Positions 34,084 through 48,700 of a DNA stretch of 64,000 nt are shown here, piece after piece. The stretch lies in NCBI GenBank assembly GCA_964057225.1, contig OZ059895.1, positions 10,230,001 through 10,294,000 on the forward strand, read 5' to 3'. Under the pieces are notes generated by a model that saw nothing but the letters and a program-made list of their open reading frames with translations, made no database searches and was not told the origin of the DNA. The stretch's first letter is position 1. Each line of letters opens with the position of its first letter. The position numbers were made by a program, and so were the translations under genes. Origin of the DNA: Auanema rhodensis (lineage: Eukaryota; Nematoda; Chromadorea; Rhabditida; Rhabditidae).

Positions 34084-37000
34084 TCCTAGAAATACGTGCT
34101 ACATCTTATTAAACTAAGAATTAGTTGATTGAGGAGGCAAAACAAATTTTGTTAGCACAGAACCATATTAATCATATTTTAAGGCGGGCTCAAGTTGCTA
34201 TTTTGTTCGATTTTCATGAAAAAATAAAAATTTTAAAATGTTTATTTTTAGCCCTAGAAATACGTGCAACATCTTACTCAACTCAAAATCAACTGTTTAA
34301 TAATATAATTTAGGTTTTGTGAGCATATATCCATAGTAATCATGTTTTGCGGCGGGTTCAACTTGCTATTTCGTTTGATTTTTATGAAAAATTAAATATT
34401 CTAAAACTTTTATTTCTTGTCCTAGAAATACGTGCTACATCTCATTAAACTAAGAATTAGTTGATTGAGGAGGCAAAACAAATTTTGTTAGCACAGAACC
34501 ATATTAATCATATTTTAAGGCGGGCTCAAGTTGCTATTTTGTTCGATTTTCATAGAAAAATAAAAATTTTAAAATGTTTATTTTTAGCCCTAGAAATACG
34601 TGCAACATCTTATTATCTAAGAAAATTTGAAAATTAAATAATTGAAAGAGTAAAACAGATTTTGTTAGCACAGAAACATATTAATCATATTTTAAGGCGG
34701 GCTCAAGTTGCTATTTTGTTCGATTTTCATAGAAAAATAAAAATTTTAAAATGTTTATTTTTAGCCCTAGAAATACGTGCAACATCTTACTCAACTCAAA
34801 ATCAACTGTTTGATAATATAAACTAGGTTTTGTGAGCATATATCCATAGTAATCATGTTTTGCGGCGGGTTCAACTTGCTATTTCGTTTGATTTTTATGA
34901 AAAATTAAATATTCTAAAAATTTTATTTCTTGTCCTAGAAATACGTGCTACATCTCATTAAACTAAGAATTAGTTGATTGAGGAGGCAAAACAAATTTTG
35001 TTAGCACAGAACCATATTAATCATATTTTCCGGCGGGCTCAAGTTGCTATTTTGTTCGATTTTCATGAAAAAATAAAAATTTTAAAATGTTTATTTTTAG
35101 CCCTAGAAATACGTGCAACATCTTACTCAACTCAAAATCAACTGTTTGATAATATAAATTAGGTTTTGTGAGCATATATCCATAGTAATCATGTTTTGCG
35201 GCGGGTTCAACTTGCTATTTCGTTTGATTTTTATGAAAAATTAAATATTCTAAAAATTTTATTTCTTGTCCTAGAAATACGTGCTACATCTCATTAAACT
35301 AAGAATTAGTTGATTGAAAAGGCAAAACAAATTTTGTTAGCACAGAACCATATTAATCATATTTTCCGGCGGGCTCAAGTTGCTATTTTGTTCGATTTTC
35401 ATGAAAAAATAAAAATTTTAAAATGTTTATTTTTAGCCCTAGAAATACGTGCAACATCTTATTATCTAAGAGAATTTGAAAATTAAATAATTGAAAAAGT
35501 AAAACAGATTTTGTTAGCACAGAAACATATTAATCATATTTTAAGGCGGGCTCAAGTTGCTATTTTGTTCGATTTTCATAGAAAAATAAAAATTTTAAAA
35601 TGTTTATTTTTAGCCCTAGAAATACGTGCAACATCTTACTCAACTCAAAATCAACTGTTTAATAATATAATTTAGGTTTTGTGAGCATATATCCATAGTA
35701 ATCATGTTTTGCGGCGGGTTCAACTTGCTATTTCGTTTGATTTTTATGAAAAATTAAATATTCTAAAACTTTTATTTCTTGTCCTAGAAATACGTGCTAC
35801 ATCTCATTAAACTAAGAATTAGTTGATTGAGGAGGCAAAACAAATTTTGTTAGCACAGAACCATATTAATCATATTTTAAGGAGGGCTCAAGTTGCTATT
35901 TTGTTCGATTTTCATGAAAAAATAAAAATTTTAAAATGTTTATTTTTAGCCCTAGAAATACGTGCAACATCTTACTCAACTCAAAATCAACTGTTTGATA
36001 ATATAAATTAGGTTTTGTGAGCATATATCCATAGTAATCATGTTTTGCGGCGGGTTCAACTTCCTATTTCGTTTGATTTTTATGAAAAATTAAATATTCT
36101 AAAACTTTTATTTCTTGTCCTAGAAAAACGTGCTACATCTCATTAAACTAAGAATTAGTTGATTGAAAAGGCAAAACAAATTTTGTTAGCACAGAACCAT
36201 ATTAATCATATTTTCCGGCGGGCTCAAGTTGCTATTTTGTTCGATTTTCATGAAAAAATAAAAATTTTAAAATGTTTATTTTTAGCCCTAGAAATACGTG
36301 CAACATCTTATTATCTAAGAAAATTTGAAAATTAAATAATTGAAAGAGTAAAACAGATTTTGTTAGCACAGAAACATATTAATCATATTTTAAGGCGGGC
36401 TCAAGTTGCTATTTTGTTCGATTTTCATAGAAAAATAAAAATTTTAAAATGTTTATTTTTAGCCCTAGAAATACGTGCAACATCTTACTCAACTCAAAAT
36501 CAACTGTTTGATAATATAAACTAGGTTTTGTGAGCATATATCCATAGTAATCATGTTTTGCGGCGGGTTCAACTTGCTATTTCGTTTGATTTTTATGAAA
36601 AATTAAATATTCTAAAAATTTTATTTCTTGTCCTAGAAATACGTGCTACATCTCATTAAACTAAGAATTAGTTGATTGAGGAGGCAAAACAAATTTTGTT
36701 AGCACAGAACCATATTAATCATATTTTCCGGCGGGCTCAAGTTGCTATTTTGTTCGATTTTCATGAAAAAATAAAAATTTTAAAATGTTTATTTTTAGCC
36801 CTAGAAATACGTGCAACATCTTACTCAACTCAAAATCAACTGTTTGATAATATAAATTAGGTTTTGTGAGCATATATCCATAGTAATCATGTTTTGCGGC
36901 GGGTTCAACTTGCTATTTCGTTTGATTTTTATGAAAAATTAAATATTCTAAAAATTTTATTTCTTGTCCTAGAAATACGTGCTACATCTCATTAAACTAA

Positions 37001-38369
37001 GAATTAGTTGATTGAAAAGGCAAAACAAATTTTGTTAGCACAGAACCATATTAATCATATTTTCCGGCGGGCTCAAGTTGCTATTTTGTTCGATTTTCAT
37101 GAAAAAATAAAAATTTTAAAATGTTTATTTTTAGCCCTAGAAATACGTGCAACATCTTATTATCTAAGAGAATTTGAAAATTAAATAATTGAAAAAGTAA
37201 AACAGATTTTGTTAGCACAGAAACATATTAATCATATTTTAAGGCGGGCTCAAGTTGCTATTTTGTTCGATTTTCATGAAAAAATAAAAATTTTAAAATG
37301 TTTATTTTTAGCCCTAGAAATACGTGCAACATCTTACTCAACTCAAAATTAACTGTTTGATAATATAAATTAGGTTTTGTGAGCATATATCCATAGCAAT
37401 CATGTTTTGCGGCGGGTTCAACTTACTATTTCGTTTGATTTTTATGAAAAATTAAATATTCTAAAACTTTTATTTCTTGTCCTAGAAATACGTGCTACAT
37501 CTCATTAAACTAAGAATTAGTTGATTGAGGAGGCAAAACAAATTTTGTTAGCACAGAACCATATTAATCATATTTTCCGGCGGGCTCAAGTTGCTATTTT
37601 GTTCGATTTTCATGAAAAAATAAAAATTTTAAAATGTTTATTTTTAGCCCTAGAAATACGTGCAACATCTTACTCAACTCAAAATCAACTGTTTGATAAT
37701 ATAAATTAGGTTTTGTGAGCATATATCCATAGTAATCATGTTTTGCGGCGGGTTCAACTTGCTATTTCGTTTGATTTTTATGAAAAATTAAATATTCTAA
37801 AAATTTTATTTCTTGTCCTAGAAATACGTGCTACATCTCATTAAACTAAGAATTAGTTGATTGAAAAGGCAAAACAAATTTTGTTAGCACAGAACCATAT
37901 TAATCATATTTTCCGGCGGGCTCAAGTTGCTATTTTGTTCGATTTTCATGAAAAAATAAAAATTTTAAAATGTTTATTTTTAGCCCTAGAAATACGTGCA
38001 ACATCTTATTATCTAAGAGAATTTGAAAATTAAATAATTGAAAAAGTAAAACAGATTTTGTTAGCACAGAAACATATTAATCATATTTTAAGGCGGGCTC
38101 AAGTTGCTATTTTGTTCGATTTTCATGAAAAAATAAAAATTTTAAAATGTTTATTTTTAGCCCTAGAAATACGTGCAACATCTTACTCAACTCAAAATTA
38201 ACTGTTTGATAATATAAATTAGGTTTTGTGAGCATATATCCATAGCAATCATGTTTTGCGGCGGGTTCAACTTACTATTTCGTTTGATTTTTATGAAAAA
38301 TTAAATATTCTAAAACTTTTATTTCTTGTCCTAGAAATACGTGCTACATCTCATTAAACTAAGAATTAG
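33276..38369 (+). repeat. Regular ladder of 849-bp higher-order repeats, six units
   Basis: Equivalent A monomers start at 33276, 34125, 34974, 35823, 36672, 37521 and 38370, exactly 849 bp apart. Each unit is A-C-A-B-C (168+168+177+168+168). Units at 36672 and 37521 are almost the same along their whole length, and alternate units share variants such as TTTCATAGAAAAATAAA and GAAAGAGTAAAACAG. Confidence 0.92.
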
Positions 38370-41300
38370 TTGATTGAGGAGGCAAAACAAATTTTGTTAG
38401 CACAGAACCATATTAATCATATTTTCCGGCGGGCTCAAGTTGCTATTTTGCTCGATTTTCATGAAAAAATAAAAAATTTAAAATGTTTATTTTTAGCCCT
38501 AGAAATACGTGCAACATCTTACTCAACTCAAAATCAACTGTTTGATAATATAAATTAGGTTTTGTGAGCATATATCCATAGTAATCATGTTTTGCGGCGG
38601 GTTCAACTTACTATTTCGTTTGATTTTTATGAAAAATTAAATATTCTAAAACTTTTATTTCTTGTCCTAGAAATACGTGCTACACCTCTTTGAACTAAGA
38701 ATTAGTTGATTGAGGAGGCAAAACAAATTTTGTTAGCACAGAACCATATTAATCATATTTTCCGGCGGGCTCAAGTTGCTATTTTGTTCGATTTTCATGA
38801 AAAAATAAAAATTTTAAAATGTTTATTTTTAGCCCTAGAAATACGTGCAACATCTTACTCAACTCAAAATCAACTGTTTGATAATATAAATTAGGTTTTG
38901 TGAGCATATATCCATAGTAATCATTTTTTGCGGCGGGTTCAACTTGCTATTTCGTTTGATTTTTATGAAAAATTAAATATTCTAAAACTTTTATTTCTTG
39001 TCCTAGAAAAACGTGCTACATCTCATTAAACTAAGAATTAGTTGATTGAAAAGGCAAAACAAATTTTGTTAGCACAGAACCATATTAATCATATTTTCCG
39101 GCGGGCTCAAGTTGCTATTTTGTTCGATTTTCATGAAAAAATAAAAATTTTAAAATGTTTATTTTTAGCCCTAGAAATACGAGCAACATCTTATTACCTA
39201 AGAAAATTTGAAAATTAAATAATTGAAAAAGTAAAACAGATTTTGTTAGCACAGAAACATATTAATCATATTTTAAGGCGGGCTCAAGTTGCTATTTTGT
39301 TCGATTTTCATGAAAAAATAAAAATTTTAAAATGTTTATTTTTAGCCCTACAAATACGTGCAACATCTTACTCAACTCAAAATCAACTGTTTGATAATAT
39401 AAATTAGGTTTTGTGAGCATATATCCATAGTAATCATGTTTTGCGGCGGGTTCAACTTGCTATTTCGTTTGATTTTTATGAAAAATTAAATATTCTAAAA
39501 TTTTTATTTCTTGTCCTAGAAATACGTGCTACATCTCATTAAACTAAGAATTAGTTGATTGAAAAGGCAAAACAAATTTTGTTAGCACAGAACCATATTA
39601 ATCATATTTTCCGGCGGGCTCAAGTTGCTATTTTGTTCGATTTTCATGAAAAAATAAAAATTTTAAAATGTTTATTTTTAGCCCTAGAAATACGTGCAAC
39701 ATCTTATTATCTAAGAAAATTTGGAAATTAAATAATTGAAAAAGTAAAACAGATTTTGTTAGCACAGAAACATATTAATCATATTTTAAGGCGGGCTCAA
39801 GTTGCTATTTTGTTCGATTTTCATGAAAAAATAAAAATTTTAAAATGTTTATTTTTAGCCCTACAAATACGTGCAACATCTTACTCAACTCAAAATCAAC
39901 TGTTTGATAATATAAATTAGGTTTTGTGAGCATATATCCATAGTAATCATGTTTTGCGGCGGGTTCAACTTGCTATTTCGTTTGATTTTTATGAAAAATT
40001 AAATATTCTAAAATTTTTATTTCTTGTCCTAGAAATACGTGCTACATCTCATTAAACTAAGAATTAGTTGATTGAAAAGGCAAAACAAATTTTGTTAGCA
40101 CAGAACCATATTAATCATATTTTCCGGCGGGCTCAAGTTGCTATTTTGTTCGATTTTCATGAAAAAATAAAAATTTTAAAATGTTTATTTTTAGCCCTAG
40201 AAATACGTGCAACATCTTATTATCTAAGAAAATTTGGAAATTAAATAATTGAAAAAGTAAAACAGATTTTGTTAGCACAGAAACATATTAATCATATTTT
40301 AAGGCGGACTCAAGTTGCTATTTTGTTCGATTTTCATGAAAAAATAAAAATTTTAAAATGTTTATTTTTAGCCCTAGAAATACGTGCAACATCTTACTCA
40401 ACTCAAAATCAACTGTTTGATAATATAAATTAGGTTTTGTGAGCATATATCCATAGCAATCATGTTTTGCGGCGGGTTCAACTTGCTATTTCCTTTGATT
40501 TTTATGAAAAATTAAATATTCTAAAAATTTTATTTCTTGTCCTAGAAATACGTGCTACATCTCATTAAACTAAGAATTAGTTGATTGAGGAGGCAAAACA
40601 AATTTTGTTAGCACAGAACCATATTAATCATATTTTAAGGCGGGCTCAAGTTGCTATTTTGTTCGATTTTCATGAAAAAATAAAAATTTTAAAATGTTTA
40701 TTTTTAGCCCTAGAAATACGTGCAACATCTTACTCAACTCAAAATAAACTGTTTAATAATATAATTCAGGTTTTGTGAGCATATATCCATAGTAATCATG
40801 TTTTGCGGCGGGTTCAACTTCCTATTTCGTTTGATTTTTATGAAAAATTAAATATTCTAAAACTTTTATTTCTTGTCCTAGAAATACGTGCTACATCTCA
40901 TTAAACTAAGAATTAGTTGATTGAAAAGGCAAAACAAATTTTGTTAGCACAGAACCATATTAATCATATTTTCCGGCGGGCTCAAGTTGCTATTTTGTTC
41001 GATTTTCATGAAAAAATAAAAATTTTAAAATGTTTATTTTTAGCCCTAGAAATACGTGCAACATCTTATTATCTAAGAGAATTTGAAAATTAAATAATTG
41101 AAAAAGTAAAACAGATTTTGTTAGCACAGAAACATATTAATCATATTTTATGGCGGGCTCAAGTTGCTATTTTGTTCGATTTTCATGAAAAAATAAAAAT
41201 TTTAAAATGTTTATTTTTAGCCCTAGAAATACGTGCAACATCTTATTATCTAAGAGAATTTGAAAATTAAATAATTGAAAAAGTAAAACAGATTTTGTTA

Positions 41301-42215
41301 GCACAGAAACATATTAATCATATTTTAAGGCGGGCTCAAGTTGCTATTTTGTTCGATTTTCTTAAAAAAATAAAAATTTTAAAATGTTTATTTTTTGCCA
41401 TAGAAATACGTGCAACATCTTACTCAACTCAAAATCAACTGTTTGATAATATAAACTAGGTTTTGTGAGCATATATCCATAGTAATCATGTTTTGCGGCG
41501 GGTTCAACTTGCTATTTCGTTTGATTTTTATGAAAAATTAAATATTCTAAAAATTTTATTTCTTGTCCTAGAAATACGTGCTACATCTCATTAAACTAAG
41601 AATTAGTTGATTGAAAAGGCCAAACAAATTTTGTTAGCACAGAACCATATTAATCATATTTTCCGGCGGGCTCAAGTTGCTATTTTGTTCGATTTTCATG
41701 AAAAAATAAAAATTTTAAAATGTTTATTTTTAGCCCTAGAAATACGTGCAACATCTTATTATCTAAGAGAATTTGAAAATTAAATAATTGAAAAAGTAAA
41801 ACAGATTTTGTTAGCACAGAAACATATTAATCATATTTTAAGGCGGGCTCAAGTTGCTATTTTGTTCGATTTTCATAAAAAAATAAAAATTTTAAAATGT
41901 TTATTTTTAGCCCTAGAAATACGTGCAACATCTTACTCAACTCAAAATCAACTGTTTGATAATATAAACTAGGTTTTGTGAGCATATATCCATAGTAATC
42001 ATGTTTTGCGGCGGGTTCAACTTGCTATTTCGTTTGATTTTTATGAAAAATTAAATATTCTAAAAATTTTATTTCTTGTCCTAGAAATACGTGCTACATC
42101 TCATTAAACTAAGAATTAGTTGATTGAGGAGGCAAAACAAATTTTGTTAGCACAGAACCATATTAATCATATTTTAAGGCGGGCTCAAGTTGCTATTTTG
42201 TTCGATTTTCATGAA

Positions 42216-42333
42216 TAACAAAATTTGTTTTACTTTTTTAATCAACTAATTCTCAGTTGAATGAGATGTAGCACGTACTTCTATGACAAGAAATAAATTT
42301 TTTAGAATATTTATTTTTTCATAAAAATCAAAC
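42216..42333 (-). repeat. 118-bp inverted satellite scrap, copy 1 of 4
   Basis: A monomer in plus orientation breaks after TTTTCATGAA and switches to 118 bases of reverse-complemented C/A satellite (TAACAAAATTTG ... AAAAATCAAAC), then returns to plus at CAACTTGCTATTTCG. The scrap carries ACTTTTTTAATCAAC, ATTCTCAG and GTACTTCTATG, variants otherwise seen at 13768-13886. Confidence 0.93.
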
Positions 42334-45300
42334 CAACTTGCTATTTCGTTTGATTTTTATGAAAAATTAAATATTCTAAAAATTTTATTTCTTGTTCTAG
42401 AAATACGTGCTACATCTCATTAAACTAAGAATTAGTTGATTGAAAAGGCAAAACAAATTTTGTTAGCACAGAACCATATTAATCATATTTTCCGGCGGGC
42501 TCAAGTTGCTATTTTGTTCGATTTTCATGAAAAAATAAAAATTTTAAAATGTTTATTTTTAGCCCTAGAAATACGTGCAACATCTTACTCAACTCAAAAT
42601 CAACTGTTTAATAATATAATTCAGGTTTTGTGAGCATATATCCATAGTAATCATGTTTTGCGGCGGGTTCAACTTCCTATTTCGTTTGATTTTTATGAAA
42701 AATTAAATATTCTAAAACTTTTATTTCTTGTCCTAGAAATACGTGCAACATCTTATTATCTAAGAGAATTTGAAAATTAAATAATTGAAAAAGTAAAACA
42801 GATTTTGTTAGCACAGAAACATATTAATCATATTTTAAGGCGGGCTCAAGTTGCTATTTTGTTCAATTTTTATGAAAAATTAAAAGTTTTAAAATGTTTA
42901 TTTTTAGCCCTAAAAATACGTGCGTCATCTTAGTCAACTCAAAATCAACTGTTTAATAATATAATTTAGGTTTTGTGAGCATATATCCATAGTAATCATG
43001 TTTTGCGGCGGGTTCAACTTGCTATTTCGTTTGATTTTTATGAAAAATTAAATATTCTAAAACTTTTATTTCTTGTCCTAGAAATACGTGCTACATCTCA
43101 TTAAACTAAGAATTAGTTGATTGAGGAGGCAAAACAAATTTTGTTAGCACAGAACCATATTAATCATATTTTAAGGCGGGCTCAAGTTGCTATTTTGTTC
43201 GATTTTCATAGAAAAATAAAAGTTTTAAAATGTTTATTTTTAGCCCTAGAAATACGTGCAACATCTTACTCAACTCAAAATGAACTGTTTGATAATATAA
43301 ACTAGGTTTTGTGAGCATATATCCATAGTAATCATGTTTTGCGGCGGGTTCAACTTGCTATTTCGTTTGATTTTTATGAAAAATTAAATATTCTAAAAAT
43401 TTTATTTCTTGTTCTAGAAATACGTGCTACATCTCATTAAACTAAGAATTAGTTGATTGAAAAGGCAAAACAAATTTTGTTAGCACAGAACCATATTAAT
43501 CATATTTTCCGGCGGGCTCAAGTTGCTATTTTGTTCGATTTTCATGAAAAAATAAAAATTTTAAAATGTTTATTTTTAGCCCTAGAAATACGTGCAACAT
43601 CTTATTATCTAAGACAATTTGAAAATTAAATAATTGAAAAAGTAAAACAGATTTTGTTAGCACAGAAACATATTAATCATATTTTAAGGCGGGCTCAAGT
43701 TGCTATTTTGTTCGATTTTCATGAAAACATAAAAATTTTAAAATGTTTATTTTTAGCCCTAGAAATACGTGCAACATCTTACTCAACTCAAAATCAACTG
43801 TTTGATAATATAAATTAGGTTTTGTGAGCATATATCCATAGCAATCATGTTTTGCGGCGGGTTCAACTTGCTATTTCGTTTGATTTTTATGAAAAATTAA
43901 ATATTCTAAAAATTTTATTTCTTGTCCTAGAAATACGTGCTACATCTCATTAAACTAAGAATTAGTTGATTGAGGAGGCAAAACAAATTTTGTTAGCACA
44001 GAACCATATTAATCATATTTTAAGGCGGGCTCAAGTTGCTATTTTGTTCGATTTTCATGAAAAAATAAAAATTTTTAAATGTTTATTTTTAGCCCTAGAA
44101 ATACGTGCAACATCTTACTCAACTCAAAATCAACTGTTTAATAATATAATTTAGGTTTTGTGAGCATATATCCATAGTAATCATGTTTTGCGGCGGGTTC
44201 AACTTGCTATTTCGTTTGATTTTTATGAAAAATTAAATATTCTAAAAATTTTATTTCTTGTCCTAGAAATACGTGCTACATCTTATTAAACTAAGAATTA
44301 GTTGATTGAGGAGGCAAAACAAATTTTGTTAGCACAGAACCATATTAATCATATTTTAAGGCGGGCTCAAGTTGCTATTTTGTTCGATTTTCATGAAAAA
44401 ATAAAAATTTAAAAATGTTTATTTTTAGCCCTAGAAATACGTGCAACATCTTACTCAACTCAAAATCAACTGTTTAATAATATAATTTAGGTTTTGTGAG
44501 CATATATCCATAGTAATCATGTTTTGCGGCGGGTTCAACTTGCTATTTCGTTTGATTTTTATGAAAAATTAAATATTCTAAAACTTTTATTTCTTGTCCT
44601 AGAAATACGTGCTACATCTCATTAAACTAAGAATTAGTTGATTGAGGAGGCAAAACAAATTTTGTTAGCACAGAACCATATTAATCATATTTTAAGGAGG
44701 GCTCAAGTTGCTATTTTGTTCGATTTTCATGAAAAAATAAAAATTTAAAAATGTTTATTTTTAGCCCTAGAAATACGTGCAACATCTTACTCAACTCAAA
44801 ATCAACTGTTTAATAATATAATTTAGGTTTTGTGAGCATATATCCATAGTAATCATGTTTTGCGGCGGGTTCAACTTGCTATTTCGTTTGATTTTTATGA
44901 AAAATTAAATATTCTAAAACTTTTATTTCTTGTCCTAGAAATACGTGCTACATCTCATTAAACTAAGAATTAGTTGATTGAGGAGGCAAAACAAATTTTG
45001 TTAGCACAGAACCATATTAATCATATTTTCCGGCGGGCTCAAGTTGCTATTTTGTTCGATTTTCATGAAAAAATAAAAATTTTAAAATGTTTATTTTTAG
45101 CCCTAGAAATACGTGCAACATCTTATTATCTAAGAGAATTTGAAAATTAAATAATTGAAAAAGTAAAACAGATTTTGTTAGCACAGAAACATATTAATCA
45201 TATTTTAAGGCGGGCTCAAGTTGCTATTTTGTTCGATTTTCATAAAAAAATAAAAATTTTAAAATGTTTATTTTTAGCCCTAGAAATACGTGCAACATCT

Positions 45301-45582
45301 TACTCAACTCAAAATCAACTGTTTGATAATATAAACTAGGTTTTGTGAGCATATATCCATAGTAATCATGTTTTGCGGCGGGTTCAACTTGCTATTTCGT
45401 TTGATTTTTATGAAAAATTAAATATTCTAAAAATTTTATTTCTTGTCCTAGAAATACGTGCTACATCTCATTAAACTAAGAATTAGTTGATTGAGGAGGC
45501 AAAACAAATTTTGTTAGCACAGAACCATATTAATCATATTTTAAGGCGGGCTCAAGTTGCTATTTTGTTCGATTTTCATGAA

Positions 45583-45700
45583 TAACAAAATTTGTTTTAC
45601 TTTTTTAATCAACTAATTCTCAGTTGAATGAGATGTAGCACGTACTTCTATGACAAGAAATAAATTTTTTAGAATATTTATTTTTTCATAAAAATCAAAC
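45583..45700 (-). repeat. 118-bp inverted satellite scrap, copy 2 of 4
   Basis: Same junctions and variants as 42216-42333, 3367 bp downstream, within the tandem duplication. Confidence 0.93.
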
Positions 45701-48700
45701 CAACTTGCTATTTCGTTTGATTTTTATGAAAAATTAAATATTCTAAAAATTTTATTTCTTGTTCTAGAAATACGTGCTACATCTCATTAAACTAAGAATT
45801 AGTTGATTGAAAAGGCAAAACAAATTTTGTTAGCACAGAACCATATTAATCATATTTTCCGGCGGGCTCAAGTTGCTATTTTGTTCGATTTTCATGAAAA
45901 AATAAAAATTTTAAAATGTTTATTTTTAGCCCTAGAAATACGTGCAACATCTTACTCAACTCAAAATCAACTGTTTAATAATATAATTCAGGTTTTGTGA
46001 GCATATATCCATAGTAATCATGTTTTGCGGCGGGTTCAACTTCCTATTTCGTTTGATTTTTATGAAAAATTAAATATTCTAAAACTTTTATTTCTTGTCC
46101 TAGAAATACGTGCAACATCTTATTATCTAAGAGAATTTGAAAATTAAATAATTGAAAAAGTAAAACAGATTTTGTTAGCACAGAAACATATTAATCATAT
46201 TTTAAGGCGGGCTCAAGTTGCTATTTTGTTCAATTTTTATGAAAAATTAAAAGTTTTAAAATGTTTATTTTTAGCCCTAAAAATACGTGCGTCATCTTAG
46301 TCAACTCAAAATCAACTGTTTAATAATATAATTTAGGTTTTGTGAGCATATATCCATAGTAATCATGTTTTGCGGCGGGTTCAACTTGCTATTTCGTTTG
46401 ATTTTTATGAAAAATTAAATATTCTAAAACTTTTATTTCTTGTCCTAGAAATACGTGCTACATCTCATTAAACTAAGAATTAGTTGATTGAGGAGGCAAA
46501 ACAAATTTTGTTAGCACAGAACCATATTAATCATATTTTAAGGCGGGCTCAAGTTGCTATTTTGTTCGATTTTCATAGAAAAATAAAAGTTTTAAAATGT
46601 TTATTTTTAGCCCTAGAAATACGTGCAACATCTTACTCAACTCAAAATGAACTGTTTGATAATATAAACTAGGTTTTGTGAGCATATATCCATAGTAATC
46701 ATGTTTTGCGGCGGGTTCAACTTGCTATTTCGTTTGATTTTTATGAAAAATTAAATATTCTAAAAATTTTATTTCTTGTTCTAGAAATACGTGCTACATC
46801 TCATTAAACTAAGAATTAGTTGATTGAAAAGGCAAAACAAATTTTGTTAGCACAGAACCATATTAATCATATTTTCCGGCGGGCTCAAGTTGCTATTTTG
46901 TTCGATTTTCATGAAAAAATAAAAATTTTAAAATGTTTATTTTTAGCCCTAGAAATACGTGCAACATCTTATTATCTAAGACAATTTGAAAATTAAATAA
47001 TTGAAAAAGTAAAACAGATTTTGTTAGCACAGAAACATATTAATCATATTTTAAGGCGGGCTCAAGTTGCTATTTTGTTCGATTTTCATGAAAACATAAA
47101 AATTTTAAAATGTTTATTTTTAGCCCTAGAAATACGTGCAACATCTTACTCAACTCAAAATCAACTGTTTGATAATATAAATTAGGTTTTGTGAGCATAT
47201 ATCCATAGCAATCATGTTTTGCGGCGGGTTCAACTTGCTATTTCGTTTGATTTTTATGAAAAATTAAATATTCTAAAAATTTTATTTCTTGTCCTAGAAA
47301 TACGTGCTACATCTCATTAAACTAAGAATTAGTTGATTGAGGAGGCAAAACAAATTTTGTTAGCACAGAACCATATTAATCATATTTTAAGGCGGGCTCA
47401 AGTTGCTATTTTGTTCGATTTTCATGAAAAAATAAAAATTTTTAAATGTTTATTTTTAGCCCTAGAAATACGTGCAACATCTTACTCAACTCAAAATCAA
47501 CTGTTTAATAATATAATTTAGGTTTTGTGAGCATATATCCATAGTAATCATGTTTTGCGGCGGGTTCAACTTGCTATTTCGTTTGATTTTTATGAAAAAT
47601 TAAATATTCTAAAAATTTTATTTCTTGTCCTAGAAATACGTGCTACATCTTATTAAACTAAGAATTAGTTGATTGAGGAGGCAAAACAAATTTTGTTAGC
47701 ACAGAACCATATTAATCATATTTTAAGGCGGGCTCAAGTTGCTATTTTGTTCGATTTTCATGAAAAAATAAAAATTTAAAAATGTTTATTTTTAGCCCTA
47801 GAAATACGTGCAACATCTTACTCAACTCAAAATCAACTGTTTAATAATATAATTTAGGTTTTGTGAGCATATATCCATAGTAATCATGTTTTGCGGCGGG
47901 TTCAACTTGCTATTTCGTTTGATTTTTATGAAAAATTAAATATTCTAAAACTTTTATTTCTTGTCCTAGAAATACGTGCTACATCTCATTAAACTAAGAA
48001 TTAGTTGATTGAGGAGGCAAAACAAATTTTGTTAGCACAGAACCATATTAATCATATTTTAAGGAGGGCTCAAGTTGCTATTTTGTTCGATTTTCATGAA
48101 AAAATAAAAATTTTAAAATGTTTATTTTTAGCCCTAGAAATACGTGCAACATCTTACTCAACTCAAAATCAACTGTTTGATAATATAAATTAGGTTTTGT
48201 GAGCATATATCCATAGTAATCATGTTTTGCGGCGGGTTCAACTTCCTATTTCGTTTGATTTTTATGAAAAATTAAATATTCTAAAACTTTTATTTCTTGT
48301 CCTAGAAAAACGTGCTACATCTCATTAAACTAAGAATTAGTTGATTGAAAAGGCAAAACAAATTTTGTTAGCACAGAACCATATTAATCATATTTTCCGG
48401 CGGGCTCAAGTTGCTATTTTGTTCGATTTTCATGAAAAAATAAAAATTTTAAAATGTTTATTTTTAGCCCTAGAAATACGTGCAACATCTTATTATCTAA
48501 GAAAATTTGAAAATTAAATAATTGAAAGAGTAAAACAGATTTTGTTAGCACAGAAACATATTAATCATATTTTAAGGCGGGCTCAAGTTGCTATTTTGTT
48601 CGATTTTCATAGAAAAATAAAAATTTTAAAATGTTTATTTTTAGCCCTAGAAATACGTGCAACATCTTACTCAACTCAAAATCAACTGTTTGATAATATA

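Larger units (their letters stand above)
41640..48107 (+). repeat. Tandem duplication at 3367-bp offset
   Basis: About 41640-44740 repeats at 45007-48107. Shared rare features: the 118-bp inverted scrap, the diverged monomer with AAAAATACGTGCGTCATC (42914/46281), AAAATGAACTG, TAAGACAATTTG, GAAAACATAAAAATT and TTAAGGAGGGC. Ends fall inside monomers with ordinary variants, as expected for unequal exchange. Confidence 0.88.
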
